From Vibrio methylphosphonaticus (GTDB lineage: Bacteria; Pseudomonadota; Gammaproteobacteria; Enterobacterales; Vibrionaceae), in the NCBI RefSeq assembly GCF_023634655.1, contig NZ_JAMKMS010000015.1:1-64000 (forward strand): a stretch of DNA of 64,000 nt, in the 5' to 3' direction. Below, one piece after another: positions 7,776 to 17,272 of this stretch. The notes beneath the pieces are model-generated. The model was given only the letters and a program-made list of their open reading frames with translations, was not told the origin of the DNA and did no database searches. Position numbers and translations under genes: made by a program. How positions within the stretch are numbered: position 1 is the stretch's first letter; every line of letters starts with the position of its first letter.

Positions 7776-8519
7776 TTATACCGAAAGTGAACGCTGTCTC
7801 ACAGCTTCAAATAAGCAGACACCAGATGCTACAGATACGTTCAAGCTAGACACAGACCCAGCCATTGGGATCTTAATAAGATCATCACACGTTTCACGCG
7901 TGAGTCGTCTCATTCCATCCCCTTCAGCGCCCATAACGATGGCGAGAGGCCCCGTTAGCTTAGCTTGATAAACATCATGCGTCGCTTCACCTGCCGTACC
8001 CGCTATCCACACTCCATGCTCTTGCATGGCACGCATTGTTCTTGCAAGGTTAGTGACTCGTACCAACGGTACCGTCTCCGCGGCCCCACACGCTACTTTG
8101 CTTACGGTTGCCGTCAATGGCGCTGATTTATCTTTTGGCACGATCACGGCCGCAACGCCTGCTGCATCGGCATTACGCAAACAAGCCCCCAAGTTATGCG
8201 GGTCTGTCACGCCATCCAAAATTAAAAATAACGGCTGCTCGTGACTGGCTAAGATGGTTTCTAAATCGTTTTCATTTAACTGTTTAGCGGGTTTCACCTT
8301 AGCAATAATACCTTGGTGGTTCGCACCGCTCGCTTTGTCATCTAGTACTTTTCGGCCCATCTGTTGAATAGAACAACCAATTTGGCCAAGTTCATTCAAC
8401 AAAGGTAGCAAGCGATCATCTTGACGACCTTTTAGAACAAAAGCTTCAATAAAGCGTGCTGGGTCTTTCTCTAATACTGCTTTTACGGCATGAATGCCGT
8501 AGATGAATTCATTACTCAT
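7776..8519 (-). CDS. rlmB: 23S rRNA (guanosine-2'-O-)-methyltransferase RlmB
   Basis: This enzyme methylates the 2'-OH of G2251 in the peptidyl-transferase loop of 23S rRNA, using S-adenosylmethionine. The 247-residue protein has an N-terminal L30e-like RNA-binding domain (about 1-80) and a SPOUT catalytic domain. The three knot motifs are LDGVTDPHNLGACLRNADAAG-like (near 102-122), MGAEGDGMRRL (near 190-201) and IPMAGSVSSLNVSVA (near 215-230). It lies 18 bases after rnr on the same strand, as in E. coli, and probably shares its transcript. Confidence 0.97.
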   Translation of the reverse strand: MSNEFIYGIHAVKAVLEKDPARFIEAFVLKGRQDDRLLPLLNELGQIGCSIQQMGRKVLDDKASGANHQGIIAKVKPAKQLNENDLETILASHEQPLFLILDGVTDPHNLGACLRNADAAGVAAVIVPKDKSAPLTATVSKVACGAAETVPLVRVTNLARTMRAMQEHGVWIAGTAGEATHDVYQAKLTGPLAIVMGAEGDGMRRLTRETCDDLIKIPMAGSVSSLNVSVASGVCLFEAVRQRSLSV

Positions 8520-8537
8520 GGTTTTAACCTTGAAATA

Positions 8538-11003
8538 TTATTTCTTTTTTGCGCCGCCGGTTTTTGCTCGAGGTTTTTTACTTCGAGCCTTCCCAGGTTT
8601 TGCTTTTGAACCCTTAGAGGGCGACTTCTGTTCTTTGCCATCCGGGCGCTTCGTTGGCTCGACTAGTGGCGTTGCTTTGCCAGAACGTCTGCTTTTCGCG
8701 ACACCTTGCTTCTTCGCTTTGGCTTTGCTTTGTGCTTCCGCAACGCGCTTCTTCGCCGTTTTTCCTTTACCACGTACCTTACGATCGGTACCGACTAATT
8801 CAAAGTCGATTTGCTTATCGTTTAAATTCACCGCTAACACTTTCACTTTAACGGCATCGCCTAAACGATAAATTGCACCGAAACTTTCGCCAATTAATCG
8901 CTGTCCTACCGCATCAAATTGGTAGTAATCATTGGCTAGATTGGAGATATGCACCAATCCATCAATATGTAATTCTGTCAGGCGAACAAAGAAACCGAAG
9001 CCCGTTACATTGGCGATAACGCCATCTAACTCTTCACCGACATGGTCCTGCATATATTCACATTTGAGCCAATCCGATACATCTCGCGTGGCATCATCGG
9101 CACGGCGCTCAGTCATTGAACACTGCTCACCATAATAATCCATATCATCAAAGGAATAGTGATAGCCACCTGTCGGCGTCCAACGATCTTGGTTACTTCC
9201 CGCTTCTTTGGCAATAAGATACTTAATCGCACGGTGAAGCAACAAGTCAGGATAACGACGAATCGGTGAAGTGAAGTGCGCATAACGCTTTAGTGCCAAA
9301 CCAAAGTGGCCACAATTATCAGCGTTATAGACCGCTTGCTTCATTGAGCGAAGCAGCATAGTCTGGATAAGCTCTTTATCCTGACGTTCACGGATTTGCT
9401 TAATTAAGTCGGCGTAATCGGTTGGAGAGGGTTCTAGCCCACCCGTCAAATTCAGACCTAGCTCACCGAGAAAATCTCGGAAACCCGTTAACCGTTCTTC
9501 CCCTGGAGATTCGTGAATTCGGTATAACGCCGCCTCTTTCGCCTTCTCAACTAATGAAGCAGACGCGATATTAGCCAAAATCATACACTCTTCAATGATC
9601 TTATGGGCATCGTTACGAATTACAGGTTCAATACGGTCAATTTTTCGTTCCGCGTTGAAAATGAATTTGGTTTCTACCGTTTCAAACTCAATAGCACCTC
9701 GTTGATCTCGCGCGGTTTTTAGCACTTGATACATACGATGCAGCTCTTCGAGATGTGGAACGACTGGATCGTAACGCTCTCTGAGCTCCGTATCACCTTC
9801 TAAGATATCACTCACTTTATTATAAGTCAGGCGTGCGTGGGAGTTCATGACCGCTTCGTAATGCTTATAACCCGATAGCTTGCCGGTATCTGAAATCGTC
9901 ATCTCACACACCATACACAAGCGATCAACTTGCGGATTTAGTGAACAAAGACCATTAGAGAGCACCTCTGGTAGCATTGGGACAACCTGTGAAGGGAAAT
10001 ATACCGAGTTGCCGCGCTTTATCGCTTCTTTATCTAGCGCAGAGTCTGTTCGTACATAATAACTCACGTCTGCGATGGCGACCCACAAACGCCAGCCACC
10101 ACTTTTTTTGCGCTCACAATACACCGCATCATCAAAGTCTCGAGCATCTTCACCATCAATCGTGACTAATGGTAACTCACGAAGATCAACACGACCTTCT
10201 TTGGCCTCTTCCGGCACTGACTCACCAAATTGTGCGACATACTTATCGACCTCTTCAGGCCAAACATGTGGGATCTGATGAGCTCGAATTGCGATCTGAG
10301 TTTCCATACCAGGTGCCATATTTTCACCTAGTACTTCAACCACTTGCCCTGCCATTTTTCTTGACTTCGCGCCACGATCGGTGACCTCAATGACTACAAC
10401 ATTCCCCATTCGAGCACCATTACGATGTTCGTTTGGAATCAGAATGTCGTGACTAATACGAGAGTCATCGGAAACGACATAAGCATAGCCATACTCCAAG
10501 AAAAAACGACCTACGATATGATCTTTTCGTTCTTCAAGTACTCGAACCAATCGACCTTCTTTACGTCCTCGCTTATCCTTACCCGTAGGCTGAACAAGAA
10601 CAAAGTCACCGTGCAGCAAAGTGCGCATTTGATGATGAGGTAGCAACACATCTTGATCTTTATTGAGGCTGCCTTCTGGTCTCACCCAACCATGTCCGTC
10701 CTTATGACCAATGACAGTGCCCTTGATCATTTCTAATTTGTCCGGCAACGCATAGCACTGACGACGCGTAAAGACGAGCTGCCCATCTCTTTCCATTGCG
10801 CGTAGACGACGACGTAACCCTTCATATTGTTCTTCACCAGACAAGCCTAACGATTCAAACAGATCGTTACGGTTCATTGGGACATTGACGCCTTTTAAGA
10901 AATCAACAATGAACTCTCTGCTCGGAACGGGGTTTTCGTAGTTTTGAGATTCTCTTTCGGCAAAGGGATCGTCGACACGATTTTCGCTAGGCTTATTCGA
11001 CAT
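8538..11003 (-). CDS. rnr: Ribonuclease R
   Basis: This 3'-to-5' exoribonuclease degrades structured RNA, including rRNA and trans-translation targets. The 821 residues show an N-terminal winged helix (about 25-85), two cold-shock RNA-binding domains, and the RNB catalytic domain starting near residue 270. The metal-binding motif DGEDARDFDDAVY carries the catalytic aspartates. An S1 domain lies around 650-730. The last 90 residues are an unusually long Lys/Arg/Ala/Gly-rich tail, a feature of RNase R linked to RNA unwinding and ribosome contact. It lies upstream of rlmB; motX precedes it. Confidence 0.97.
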   Translation of the reverse strand: MSNKPSENRVDDPFAERESQNYENPVPSREFIVDFLKGVNVPMNRNDLFESLGLSGEEQYEGLRRRLRAMERDGQLVFTRRQCYALPDKLEMIKGTVIGHKDGHGWVRPEGSLNKDQDVLLPHHQMRTLLHGDFVLVQPTGKDKRGRKEGRLVRVLEERKDHIVGRFFLEYGYAYVVSDDSRISHDILIPNEHRNGARMGNVVVIEVTDRGAKSRKMAGQVVEVLGENMAPGMETQIAIRAHQIPHVWPEEVDKYVAQFGESVPEEAKEGRVDLRELPLVTIDGEDARDFDDAVYCERKKSGGWRLWVAIADVSYYVRTDSALDKEAIKRGNSVYFPSQVVPMLPEVLSNGLCSLNPQVDRLCMVCEMTISDTGKLSGYKHYEAVMNSHARLTYNKVSDILEGDTELRERYDPVVPHLEELHRMYQVLKTARDQRGAIEFETVETKFIFNAERKIDRIEPVIRNDAHKIIEECMILANIASASLVEKAKEAALYRIHESPGEERLTGFRDFLGELGLNLTGGLEPSPTDYADLIKQIRERQDKELIQTMLLRSMKQAVYNADNCGHFGLALKRYAHFTSPIRRYPDLLLHRAIKYLIAKEAGSNQDRWTPTGGYHYSFDDMDYYGEQCSMTERRADDATRDVSDWLKCEYMQDHVGEELDGVIANVTGFGFFVRLTELHIDGLVHISNLANDYYQFDAVGQRLIGESFGAIYRLGDAVKVKVLAVNLNDKQIDFELVGTDRKVRGKGKTAKKRVAEAQSKAKAKKQGVAKSRRSGKATPLVEPTKRPDGKEQKSPSKGSKAKPGKARSKKPRAKTGGAKKK

Positions 11004-11106
11004 AGTCAGACCTATTTTGAGGGGAGGTATAGGTCGATTATAACTGACTGGGGGGATAAGCTACAGAAATCGTTTATCATTCTCTAGCTAAAACGTACAG
11101 CAGGGT

Positions 11107-11742
11107 TTACCAAAAATTGCTACGACGCTTCGCTCGAGCAATAATATTCTGTGGCATGCGTGACTCTAAGCCCCGACGTAACATCGAGATACGCTTATGC
11201 TTCAAATTATCAGGAGTCACGGAATTGTAAAGCCAGCGATAGGCATCTTCATAATCTCTTGGACTACCATAATCACGCAATAATAGCTCGGCAAGTTGAA
11301 TCCTTGCATCTATATTACCCATAGATGCCGCTTCACGGAAATAAGGGATCGCGCGTTCTTTGTCCTCTTGAACAAATGTCCCTCGAGAGTAATAACGGCC
11401 TAGCTGCTCTAACGCAACAGGCAATCCTTGATGAGCAGCATTTTCCATATAGTAAAGTCCAAGCTCAACATCCTGAGGAACACAAACGCCCCACGCCAAC
11501 ATATCGCCGTATAAGAACTCATAAGAAGGCAGATTAATACGGGTCGCTCGCGCCATGATATCTTCAACAAGCTGACAATTATCCGCTTTCACTCGCGCAA
11601 GGTGGCGGTTTTCACTAATAAGCGTAATCAACTGATCTTCAGAATAGATTGGAACTGGCGCACCCACGCTTTCTGCTTGAGCCGATTTCAAAGTGCCAAG
11701 TAACGACAGACAAATCAACGTTGTTATTTTGTGTCGCCTCAT
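11107..11742 (-). CDS. motX: Sodium-type polar flagellar motor protein MotX
   Basis: MotX is a periplasmic T-ring component needed to assemble the PomA/PomB stator in the Na+-driven polar flagellum. The 211-residue product has a cleavable signal peptide (about 1-22, ending SAQA) and Sel1-like repeats: YYMENAAHQGLPVALEQLG, then ERAIPYFREAASMGNIDARI. The conserved pair of cysteines (CQLVEDI and WGVCVPQ) could form a disulphide. I chose ATG at 11742, after a GAGAGGA site, because it starts the signal peptide; the longer frame from 11787 adds 15 unlikely residues. A consensus sigma-28 promoter lies upstream, as expected for a late flagellar gene. Position beside purA and rnr matches V. cholerae. 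Confidence 0.93.
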   Translation of the reverse strand: MRRHKITTLICLSLLGTLKSAQAESVGAPVPIYSEDQLITLISENRHLARVKADNCQLVEDIMARATRINLPSYEFLYGDMLAWGVCVPQDVELGLYYMENAAHQGLPVALEQLGRYYSRGTFVQEDKERAIPYFREAASMGNIDARIQLAELLLRDYGSPRDYEDAYRWLYNSVTPDNLKHKRISMLRRGLESRMPQNIIARAKRRSNFW

Positions 11743-11805
11743 CACTATATCATTCCTCTCATATCTCAAAAACGTCTCCAGCTTCAATAAGCCACTGTTC
11801 CCATT

Positions 11806-11832
11806 TTATCGGCAAACATCGAGCTCACTTTA
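11806..11832 (-). promoter_or_regulatory. Sigma-28 (FliA) promoter of motX
   Basis: On the minus strand TAAA (complement at 11829-11832) is followed by 15 bases and GCCGATAA (complement at 11806-11813). This is an exact match to the flagellar sigma-28 consensus TAAA-N15-GCCGATAA. It lies 64 bases upstream of the motX start and supports both the gene call and late flagellar-class expression. Confidence 0.9.
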
Positions 11833-11941
11833 ACGGAAACCACGAAAAAACGGCAAAATTTTGCCACTTGAGCATTATTTAATCACGATAATGTCAAAAA
11901 AATGGCAGAAGATCACAGTTAGAGCAAACCCCTAGACATAA

Positions 11942-11967
11942 AAAAACCAGCGCAAGCGCTGGTTTTT
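11942..11967 (-). terminator. Intrinsic terminator after purA
   Basis: The stem AAAACCAGCGC/GCGCTGGTTTT has a 2-base loop and on the minus strand is followed by seven T. It lies just past the purA stop and isolates purA from motX. Confidence 0.92.
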
Positions 11968-11989
11968 ATTCATCAATTTGGTCGTCGAA

Positions 11990-13306
11990 TTACACTTCGA
12001 AAGGGTGAACCTTAACGATAGTTTCGTTACGATCAGGGCCTGTAGAGATGATATCAACTGAAACACCAGTTAGCTCTTCAATACGCTTGATGTAATCTAG
12101 AGCGGCTTTTGGCAGCTGCTCGATAGATGTTGCACCAAAGGTAGTTTCAGACCAACCAGGCATTGTTTCGTAAATTGGCGTTGCTTCTTCAAACGCTTCA
12201 GCAGCCATTGGAGAAACTTCTAGGATAGAACCATTTTTCATCTTGTAGCCAGTACAGATTTTCAGTTCTTCTAAGCCATCTAATACATCTAGCTTCGTTA
12301 GACAGAAACCAGAGATAGAGTTAATTTGTACTGCGCGACGCATAGCAACAGCATCAAACCAACCAGTACGACGTAAACGACCGGTTGTTGCGCCAAATTC
12401 ATGACCAACATCGCCTAGGTGCTTACCAACTGGATCTTGCTTGTCTAGACCATCATACAATTCTGTAGGGAATGGACCTGAACCAACACGAGTACAGTAA
12501 GCCTTAGTAATACCAAGAATGTAACCAATGTGACGAGGACCAAAACCAGAACCAGCAGCAACACCGCCAGCGGTTGTGTTTGAAGACGTTACGTACGGGT
12601 AAGTACCGTGGTCGATATCTAGAAGCGTACCTTGTGCACCTTCGAACATGATCTTGTCGCCACGCTTACGCGCTGCATCAAGTTCGTCAGTAACATCAAT
12701 AACCATTGACGTTAGAAGGTCTGCATAAGCCATGCACTGCTCAAGAACTTCATCGTAGCTTACGGCTTCAACTTTGTAGAAATGCTCTAGTTGGAAGTTA
12801 TGGAATTCCATTACTTTCTTAAGCTTTTCTGCAAACATTTCTTTATCGAAAAGATCGCCAACGCGAAGACCGCGACGAGCCACTTTATCTTCGTAAGCAG
12901 GACCGATACCACGACCCGTAGTACCAATTGCTTTTTTGCCTAGTGCGATTTCACGCGCTTGGTCAATAGCGATATGGTAAGGAAGAATTAGAGGACAAGC
13001 TTCAGAGATGAAAAGACGCTCACGTACTGGAATACCACGTTCTTCTAACGGTTTCATTTCTTTTAAAAGTGCATCTGGAGACAGAACAACACCATTACCA
13101 ATAACGCATTTAACGTTATTGCGAAGAATACCTGATGGAATTAAATGAAGAACGGTTTTTTCACCGTCAATGACTAGAGTGTGACCTGCATTGTGACCGC
13201 CTTGATAGCGAACCACGTATTTTGCATCTTCAGTTAAAAGGTCTACGATTTTACCTTTACCTTCGTCACCCCATTGGGTGCCCAGAACGACTACGTTATT
13301 TCCCAT
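11990..13306 (-). CDS. purA: Adenylosuccinate synthetase
   Basis: PurA joins IMP and aspartate, using GTP, to form adenylosuccinate, the first committed step to AMP. The 438-residue protein has the N-terminal GTP loop GTQWGDEGKGKIVDLL (residues 9-24), the GHNAGHT IMP-binding motif (near 39-45), and GTTGRGIGPAYEDK (near 129-142). Length is near the bacterial norm. A strong terminator follows it, so it is the last gene of its transcript. The DUF2065 gene upstream is 150 bases away, as in E. coli where yjeT precedes purA. Confidence 0.98.
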   Translation of the reverse strand: MGNNVVVLGTQWGDEGKGKIVDLLTEDAKYVVRYQGGHNAGHTLVIDGEKTVLHLIPSGILRNNVKCVIGNGVVLSPDALLKEMKPLEERGIPVRERLFISEACPLILPYHIAIDQAREIALGKKAIGTTGRGIGPAYEDKVARRGLRVGDLFDKEMFAEKLKKVMEFHNFQLEHFYKVEAVSYDEVLEQCMAYADLLTSMVIDVTDELDAARKRGDKIMFEGAQGTLLDIDHGTYPYVTSSNTTAGGVAAGSGFGPRHIGYILGITKAYCTRVGSGPFPTELYDGLDKQDPVGKHLGDVGHEFGATTGRLRRTGWFDAVAMRRAVQINSISGFCLTKLDVLDGLEELKICTGYKMKNGSILEVSPMAAEAFEEATPIYETMPGWSETTFGATSIEQLPKAALDYIKRIEELTGVSVDIISTGPDRNETIVKVHPFEV

Positions 13307-13455
13307 CTTTCCAATCTGATTGCTAGTTAAAAAAGGATTCTAGCATCGAAATGTGACTTTGTGCAGTCATTTTTTGGACATTAATAGCCGACACAGTTCT
13401 AAACAGCTGTCTTTTATAAACAAAATCTATTTGTAATTTGTTTGCTAAACTCGGT

Positions 13456-13641
13456 TTAAGAGAGCATAAATACCATCACCACCCCTGCAACCACTAAGCA
13501 TCCTCCGACACGCCGCAACTGGCTATCAGGTTGAGACGCTAACTGACCAATCATACTTCTCCACCCCTTAGGTGCCAATAGGGGTCCCAGCCCTTCAAAG
13601 ATCAATACTAAGCCAATAGCCAACCAAAATGATGTGGACAT
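13456..13641 (-). CDS. DUF2065 (YjeT-like) small membrane protein
   Basis: The 61-residue protein has two predicted membrane segments (about residues 4-22 and 43-60) around a polar loop containing LLAPKGWRSMIGQLA, typical of DUF2065. I chose ATG at 13641 because GGAG lies 7 bases upstream; the longer frame starts with a TTG inside that ribosome-binding site. It lies between hflC and purA, the place of E. coli yjeT. Its function is unknown; position next to hflKC has suggested a membrane quality-control link, which is only inference. Confidence 0.88.
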   Translation of the reverse strand: MSTSFWLAIGLVLIFEGLGPLLAPKGWRSMIGQLASQPDSQLRRVGGCLVVAGVVMVFMLS

Positions 13642-13659
13642 ATTTTTCTCCAAATAAGA

Positions 13660-13688
13660 AAAAGGCCCGTCTAAGACAGGCCTTTTAT
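13660..13688 (-). terminator. Terminator after hflC
   Basis: A GC-rich stem (AAAAGGCC-T-GTC with GAC-G-GGCCTTTT on the minus strand, one U-G pair) has flanking A and T runs. It lies 24 bases past the hflC stop and before the DUF2065 gene, whose ribosome-binding site follows directly; partial read-through is likely. Confidence 0.8.
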
Positions 13689-13711
13689 CATAGAAAATGC
13701 TACTGCTTCAA

Positions 13712-14692
13712 TTACTTAACTGGTGCACCATTGGCATCATTCATGTAACGGAAGAACTCACTCTTAGGATCAAGAACTAGGATATCGCTCTTGTCTGCAA
13801 AAGAAGTTCGGTATGCTTCCAATGAACGTATGAAACCATAGAACTCAGCATCTTTGCTGTAAGCACTGGCATAAACCTTCGCAGCTTGAGCGTCCGCTTC
13901 ACCTCGCGTTACACGCGCTGTTTTGTCGGCTTCCGCTAATACCGTTGCTACTTCAAGTTCAGCTTGAGCACGAATAACTTCTGCTTTTTCACGACCTTGA
14001 GAACGGTGTTTACGAGCAACTGATTCACGTTCAGCTCTCATACGACGATAAATTGACTCACTGATTTCATCTGGTAAGTTAATTTTCTTCATACGGAAGT
14101 CAACCACTCTAACGCCAAGATCTTTCATCGCACTATCGCGAGTATCTCTTAGAACGTTGTCCATGATTTTGTCACGCTCACCGTCAATTTCAAGCGCCTG
14201 TTTAGCGGCTTCAGTTGTCACTTCTTCGCTGTCTGCACTATCTGGAAGTACGTCTTTATTACGTGGGCCTGAAACGATTTGCTTGATTTCTCGCGAACCA
14301 ATTTCAGAACGTAATACATCCGTCACTTTTCTTTCTAGTAGCGCTTGAGCAGTGAGTGAATCGCCGCCACCTGTCGCCAGGTAGTATTGACGGAAATCTT
14401 CAATCTTCCACTTAACGTAGGTATTGATGATTACATCTTTTTTCTCTGACGTTACAAAACGGTCGCCACGTCCATCCATTGTTTGAATACGCGCGTCTAG
14501 TGTTTTAACGCGGTCAAACAACGGCATTTTGAAATGCAAACCTGGTTCGTAGATGCGAGATACATTATTGTCATCGCTCAGTACTCGACCGAAACGAATT
14601 ACAATACCTCTTTCACCTTCAGGGATGACAAACAAAGACATCAGCATTAATGCCAACGCAACAACTAATACTGGTATTGCTAATTTACGCAT
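13712..14692 (-). CDS. hflC: FtsH protease modulator HflC
   Basis: HflC with HflK forms the large periplasmic-facing HflKC cage that surrounds the FtsH membrane protease and limits access of substrates. The 326-residue product has one N-terminal membrane anchor (about 5-22) and an SPFH/band 7 domain starting IPEGERGIVIRFGRV. A long Ala/Glu-rich helix follows (about 215-275). It starts 2 bases after the hflK stop, implying tight coupling. Order hflX-hflK-hflC matches E. coli. Confidence 0.97.
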   Translation of the reverse strand: MRKLAIPVLVVALALMLMSLFVIPEGERGIVIRFGRVLSDDNNVSRIYEPGLHFKMPLFDRVKTLDARIQTMDGRGDRFVTSEKKDVIINTYVKWKIEDFRQYYLATGGGDSLTAQALLERKVTDVLRSEIGSREIKQIVSGPRNKDVLPDSADSEEVTTEAAKQALEIDGERDKIMDNVLRDTRDSAMKDLGVRVVDFRMKKINLPDEISESIYRRMRAERESVARKHRSQGREKAEVIRAQAELEVATVLAEADKTARVTRGEADAQAAKVYASAYSKDAEFYGFIRSLEAYRTSFADKSDILVLDPKSEFFRYMNDANGAPVK

Positions 14693-14694
14693 TA

Positions 14695-15894
14695 TTAGTA
14701 TCTCCCTTGACGTGAGTTCGAGTCGCGTGAAGTTGTCGAACTCGCAGGTGCGTCAGTTGACTTTGCGTCCAATGGTATTTCATCGTACGCCGATGTGGAC
14801 TGTGGCTTACGCGCTTTATTTGAAGACTCTTGTCCCGCCAACTTATCAATCGGCAAGTACAATAGGTTGCCACTTGATTCAGAATCAATCAGCACTTTAG
14901 AAGTATTAGAATATACTTCTTCCATTGTATCTAGATACAGTCTATTACGTGTAACTTCTGGAGCCGCTTGGTATTCAGGCAACAATTTTTCGAACTGTGC
15001 AACCTGACCCTGAGCAGAATTGATAATGCGCTCTGAGTAACCTTGTGCTTCTTTCTTCAAACGTTCCGCACGACCTGTTGCTTTCGGAATAATTTCATTC
15101 TTGTAAGCTTCAGCTTCACGAATGAAACGCTCTTCATCCTCTCGAGCAGAAATAGCATCATCGAATGCATCTTGCACCTGCGTCGGCGGACGAGCAGATT
15201 GGAAGTTCACATCAACAATGCTAATACCCATATCGTAGTTATCGATAATGTCATTTAACGTTTCTTGTGTACTTTGTCGAATTTGCTGACGACCACTTGT
15301 TAGGATGCTATCCATCAATGCATCACCGATAACCGCACGAAGTGCAGAATCTGTAGCTTGACTCAAGCTGTCGTCTGCGTTGGTGACAACATACAAGTAT
15401 TTATATGGATCAGAAACGCGATATTGAACATCCATACCTACAGTAACAACGTTCTCATCTTTAGTCAGCATGGTACCAGATGCACGTAACGAGCGAATTG
15501 CTTGCACGTTTACCGCTTGGTACTCATCGATAAAACGAGGACGCCAGTTAAGACCAGGATCAACGATACGATCGTATTTACCAAGACGAAGTACAACACC
15601 ACGCTCGGCTTCACCAATGGTATAGAAACCAGAAGCGAACCAAATGACAACGGCAATCAATGCAATAACACCAAAGCCGATTGCGCCACCGCCACCGCCT
15701 ATTGATGGGCCACCGCCACCTTTCTTGCCAAACTTACCACCAATCTTTTGACTTAGCTTATTGAAAACTTCGTCTAAGTCAGGCGGACCTTGATTGCGGT
15801 CACCGGACTTGCGGCCATCACGATTATTATTACCCCAAGGGTCATTATCGCGGCCGTTGTTTCCATTATTATTACCAGGCTCATTCCACGCCAT
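14695..15894 (-). CDS. hflK: FtsH protease modulator HflK
   Basis: HflK is the partner of HflC in the SPFH complex controlling FtsH. The 399-residue protein opens with a cytoplasmic Gly/Asn/Asp-rich segment (about 1-70, including GGGGPSIGGGGGAIG). It then has one membrane segment (about 72-92) and an SPFH domain beginning IGEAERGVVLRLGKYD, a helical region with RAERLKKEAQGYSERI, and a polar tail. The N-terminal low-complexity part is usual for HflK. It is downstream of hflX by 44 bases and coupled to hflC. Confidence 0.97.
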   Translation of the reverse strand: MAWNEPGNNNGNNGRDNDPWGNNNRDGRKSGDRNQGPPDLDEVFNKLSQKIGGKFGKKGGGGPSIGGGGGAIGFGVIALIAVVIWFASGFYTIGEAERGVVLRLGKYDRIVDPGLNWRPRFIDEYQAVNVQAIRSLRASGTMLTKDENVVTVGMDVQYRVSDPYKYLYVVTNADDSLSQATDSALRAVIGDALMDSILTSGRQQIRQSTQETLNDIIDNYDMGISIVDVNFQSARPPTQVQDAFDDAISAREDEERFIREAEAYKNEIIPKATGRAERLKKEAQGYSERIINSAQGQVAQFEKLLPEYQAAPEVTRNRLYLDTMEEVYSNTSKVLIDSESSGNLLYLPIDKLAGQESSNKARKPQSTSAYDEIPLDAKSTDAPASSTTSRDSNSRQGRY

Positions 15895-15938
15895 TAGGAA
15901 GCTCCATCATTATTATGACGTTATACTGTAGCAGTCCT

Positions 15939-17228
15939 TTAAGTAACGATAAAGTCACTCAAAACTGCCCCTTCTCTCTTCTCAAGTTTAGACCAATCTA
16001 TTTGTTGCATCCGAATATCAATCAATAAGTTACCATCTGTATCATATTCTTCCCGCTGAATACATTTCATATCGAAAAATGTACTGCGGATGCGACCTTG
16101 ATACTGTGGCGGAATTCTCAATTGATACTGAACCATTTGGCTCACTAAGCGCTCAGTCAGCGCTTCGAACAACAGTTCAATTCCTTGCCCTTCCATGGCA
16201 GAAACCCAAACGGTTCTCGGTAGTCCTTCGCCATCTCGATCAATACGAGGGCGTTGGCCTTCTAGATTGTCTATTTTATTCATCACGACTAGAGCCGGTA
16301 CATCACCAGCATCAATCTCTTCTAGCACGTCATGAACAGCTTGCATGTTCTCACGAAAACGGTCATCACTTGCATCAACAACATGTAACAAAATGTCTGC
16401 TTCTTGCGTTTCTTGCAGTGTGGCTTTAAATGCCGCGACCAAATCGTGCGGAAGATGACGAATAAATCCAACTGTGTCAGCTAGAATTGAAGTGCCTACG
16501 TCAGCCAATTCAATTTTCCTGAGTGTTGGATCCAACGTTGCGAATAACTGATCCGCCGCGTACACGCCCGCTTCAGTAATACAGTTGAACAGAGTCGACT
16601 TTCCTGCGTTGGTATAACCCACCAAAGAAATCGTCGGGATCTCTGCTCGGTTTCTGGCTCGTCTGCCTTGTTCACGCTGTTTCGCAACTTTCTCTAAACG
16701 ACGTAAAATCGTTTTGATTCGGTCACGTAGTAATCGTCGGTCAGTCTCAAGCTGAGTTTCACCGGGACCACGTAAGCCAATACCACCTTTTTGTCTTTCA
16801 AGGTGCGTCCAACCGCGAATTAATCGTGTAGATATGTGACGCAATTGCGCGAGCTCTACTTGCAACTTACCCTCATGGGTTCGTGCACGTTGAGCGAAAA
16901 TATCAAGAATCAAACCCGTTCGGTCCAAGACTCGACATTTACACAGACCTTCTAAATTACGCTCTTGGGCTGGCGAGAGTGCATGGTTAAAAATCACCAC
17001 ATCAGCACCAGTCAATTGTACAACTTGTGCAATTTCCTGAGCCTTTCCTTCGCCAACATAGTATTTCGGGTGAGGAGACTGACGACTACCTGTCACAACC
17101 TGCAGGTTGTTAACGCCAGCTGAAGACACCAACATCTCAAATTCATTGAGGTCTTCCCACTCACCTTCTTGCGTGAAGTTGATATGAACAAGAACAGCCT
17201 GCTCACCGGATTCATAACGGTCAAACAA
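15939..17228 (-). CDS. hflX: Ribosome-associated GTPase HflX
   Basis: HflX is a GTPase that splits stalled or stressed ribosomes. The 429-residue product has an N-terminal HflX domain, a coiled-coil linker (KTILRRLEKVAKQREQGRRA, about 170-190) and an OBG-like GTPase domain. The GTPase motifs are GYTNAGKSTLF (near 203-213), DTVGFI and NKID. The start is TTG at 17228 with AGGAG 8 bases upstream; no nearby ATG aligns with the conserved FDRYESGEQAVLVHI start. It lies 44 bases after hfq and before hflK, the classic hfq-hflX-hflK-hflC order. Confidence 0.97.
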   Translation of the reverse strand: MFDRYESGEQAVLVHINFTQEGEWEDLNEFEMLVSSAGVNNLQVVTGSRQSPHPKYYVGEGKAQEIAQVVQLTGADVVIFNHALSPAQERNLEGLCKCRVLDRTGLILDIFAQRARTHEGKLQVELAQLRHISTRLIRGWTHLERQKGGIGLRGPGETQLETDRRLLRDRIKTILRRLEKVAKQREQGRRARNRAEIPTISLVGYTNAGKSTLFNCITEAGVYAADQLFATLDPTLRKIELADVGTSILADTVGFIRHLPHDLVAAFKATLQETQEADILLHVVDASDDRFRENMQAVHDVLEEIDAGDVPALVVMNKIDNLEGQRPRIDRDGEGLPRTVWVSAMEGQGIELLFEALTERLVSQMVQYQLRIPPQYQGRIRSTFFDMKCIQREEYDTDGNLLIDIRMQQIDWSKLEKREGAVLSDFIVT

Positions 17229-17272
17229 GCGACCAACTCCTATTTATAATATTTACTGTACGAGATAGAGTA

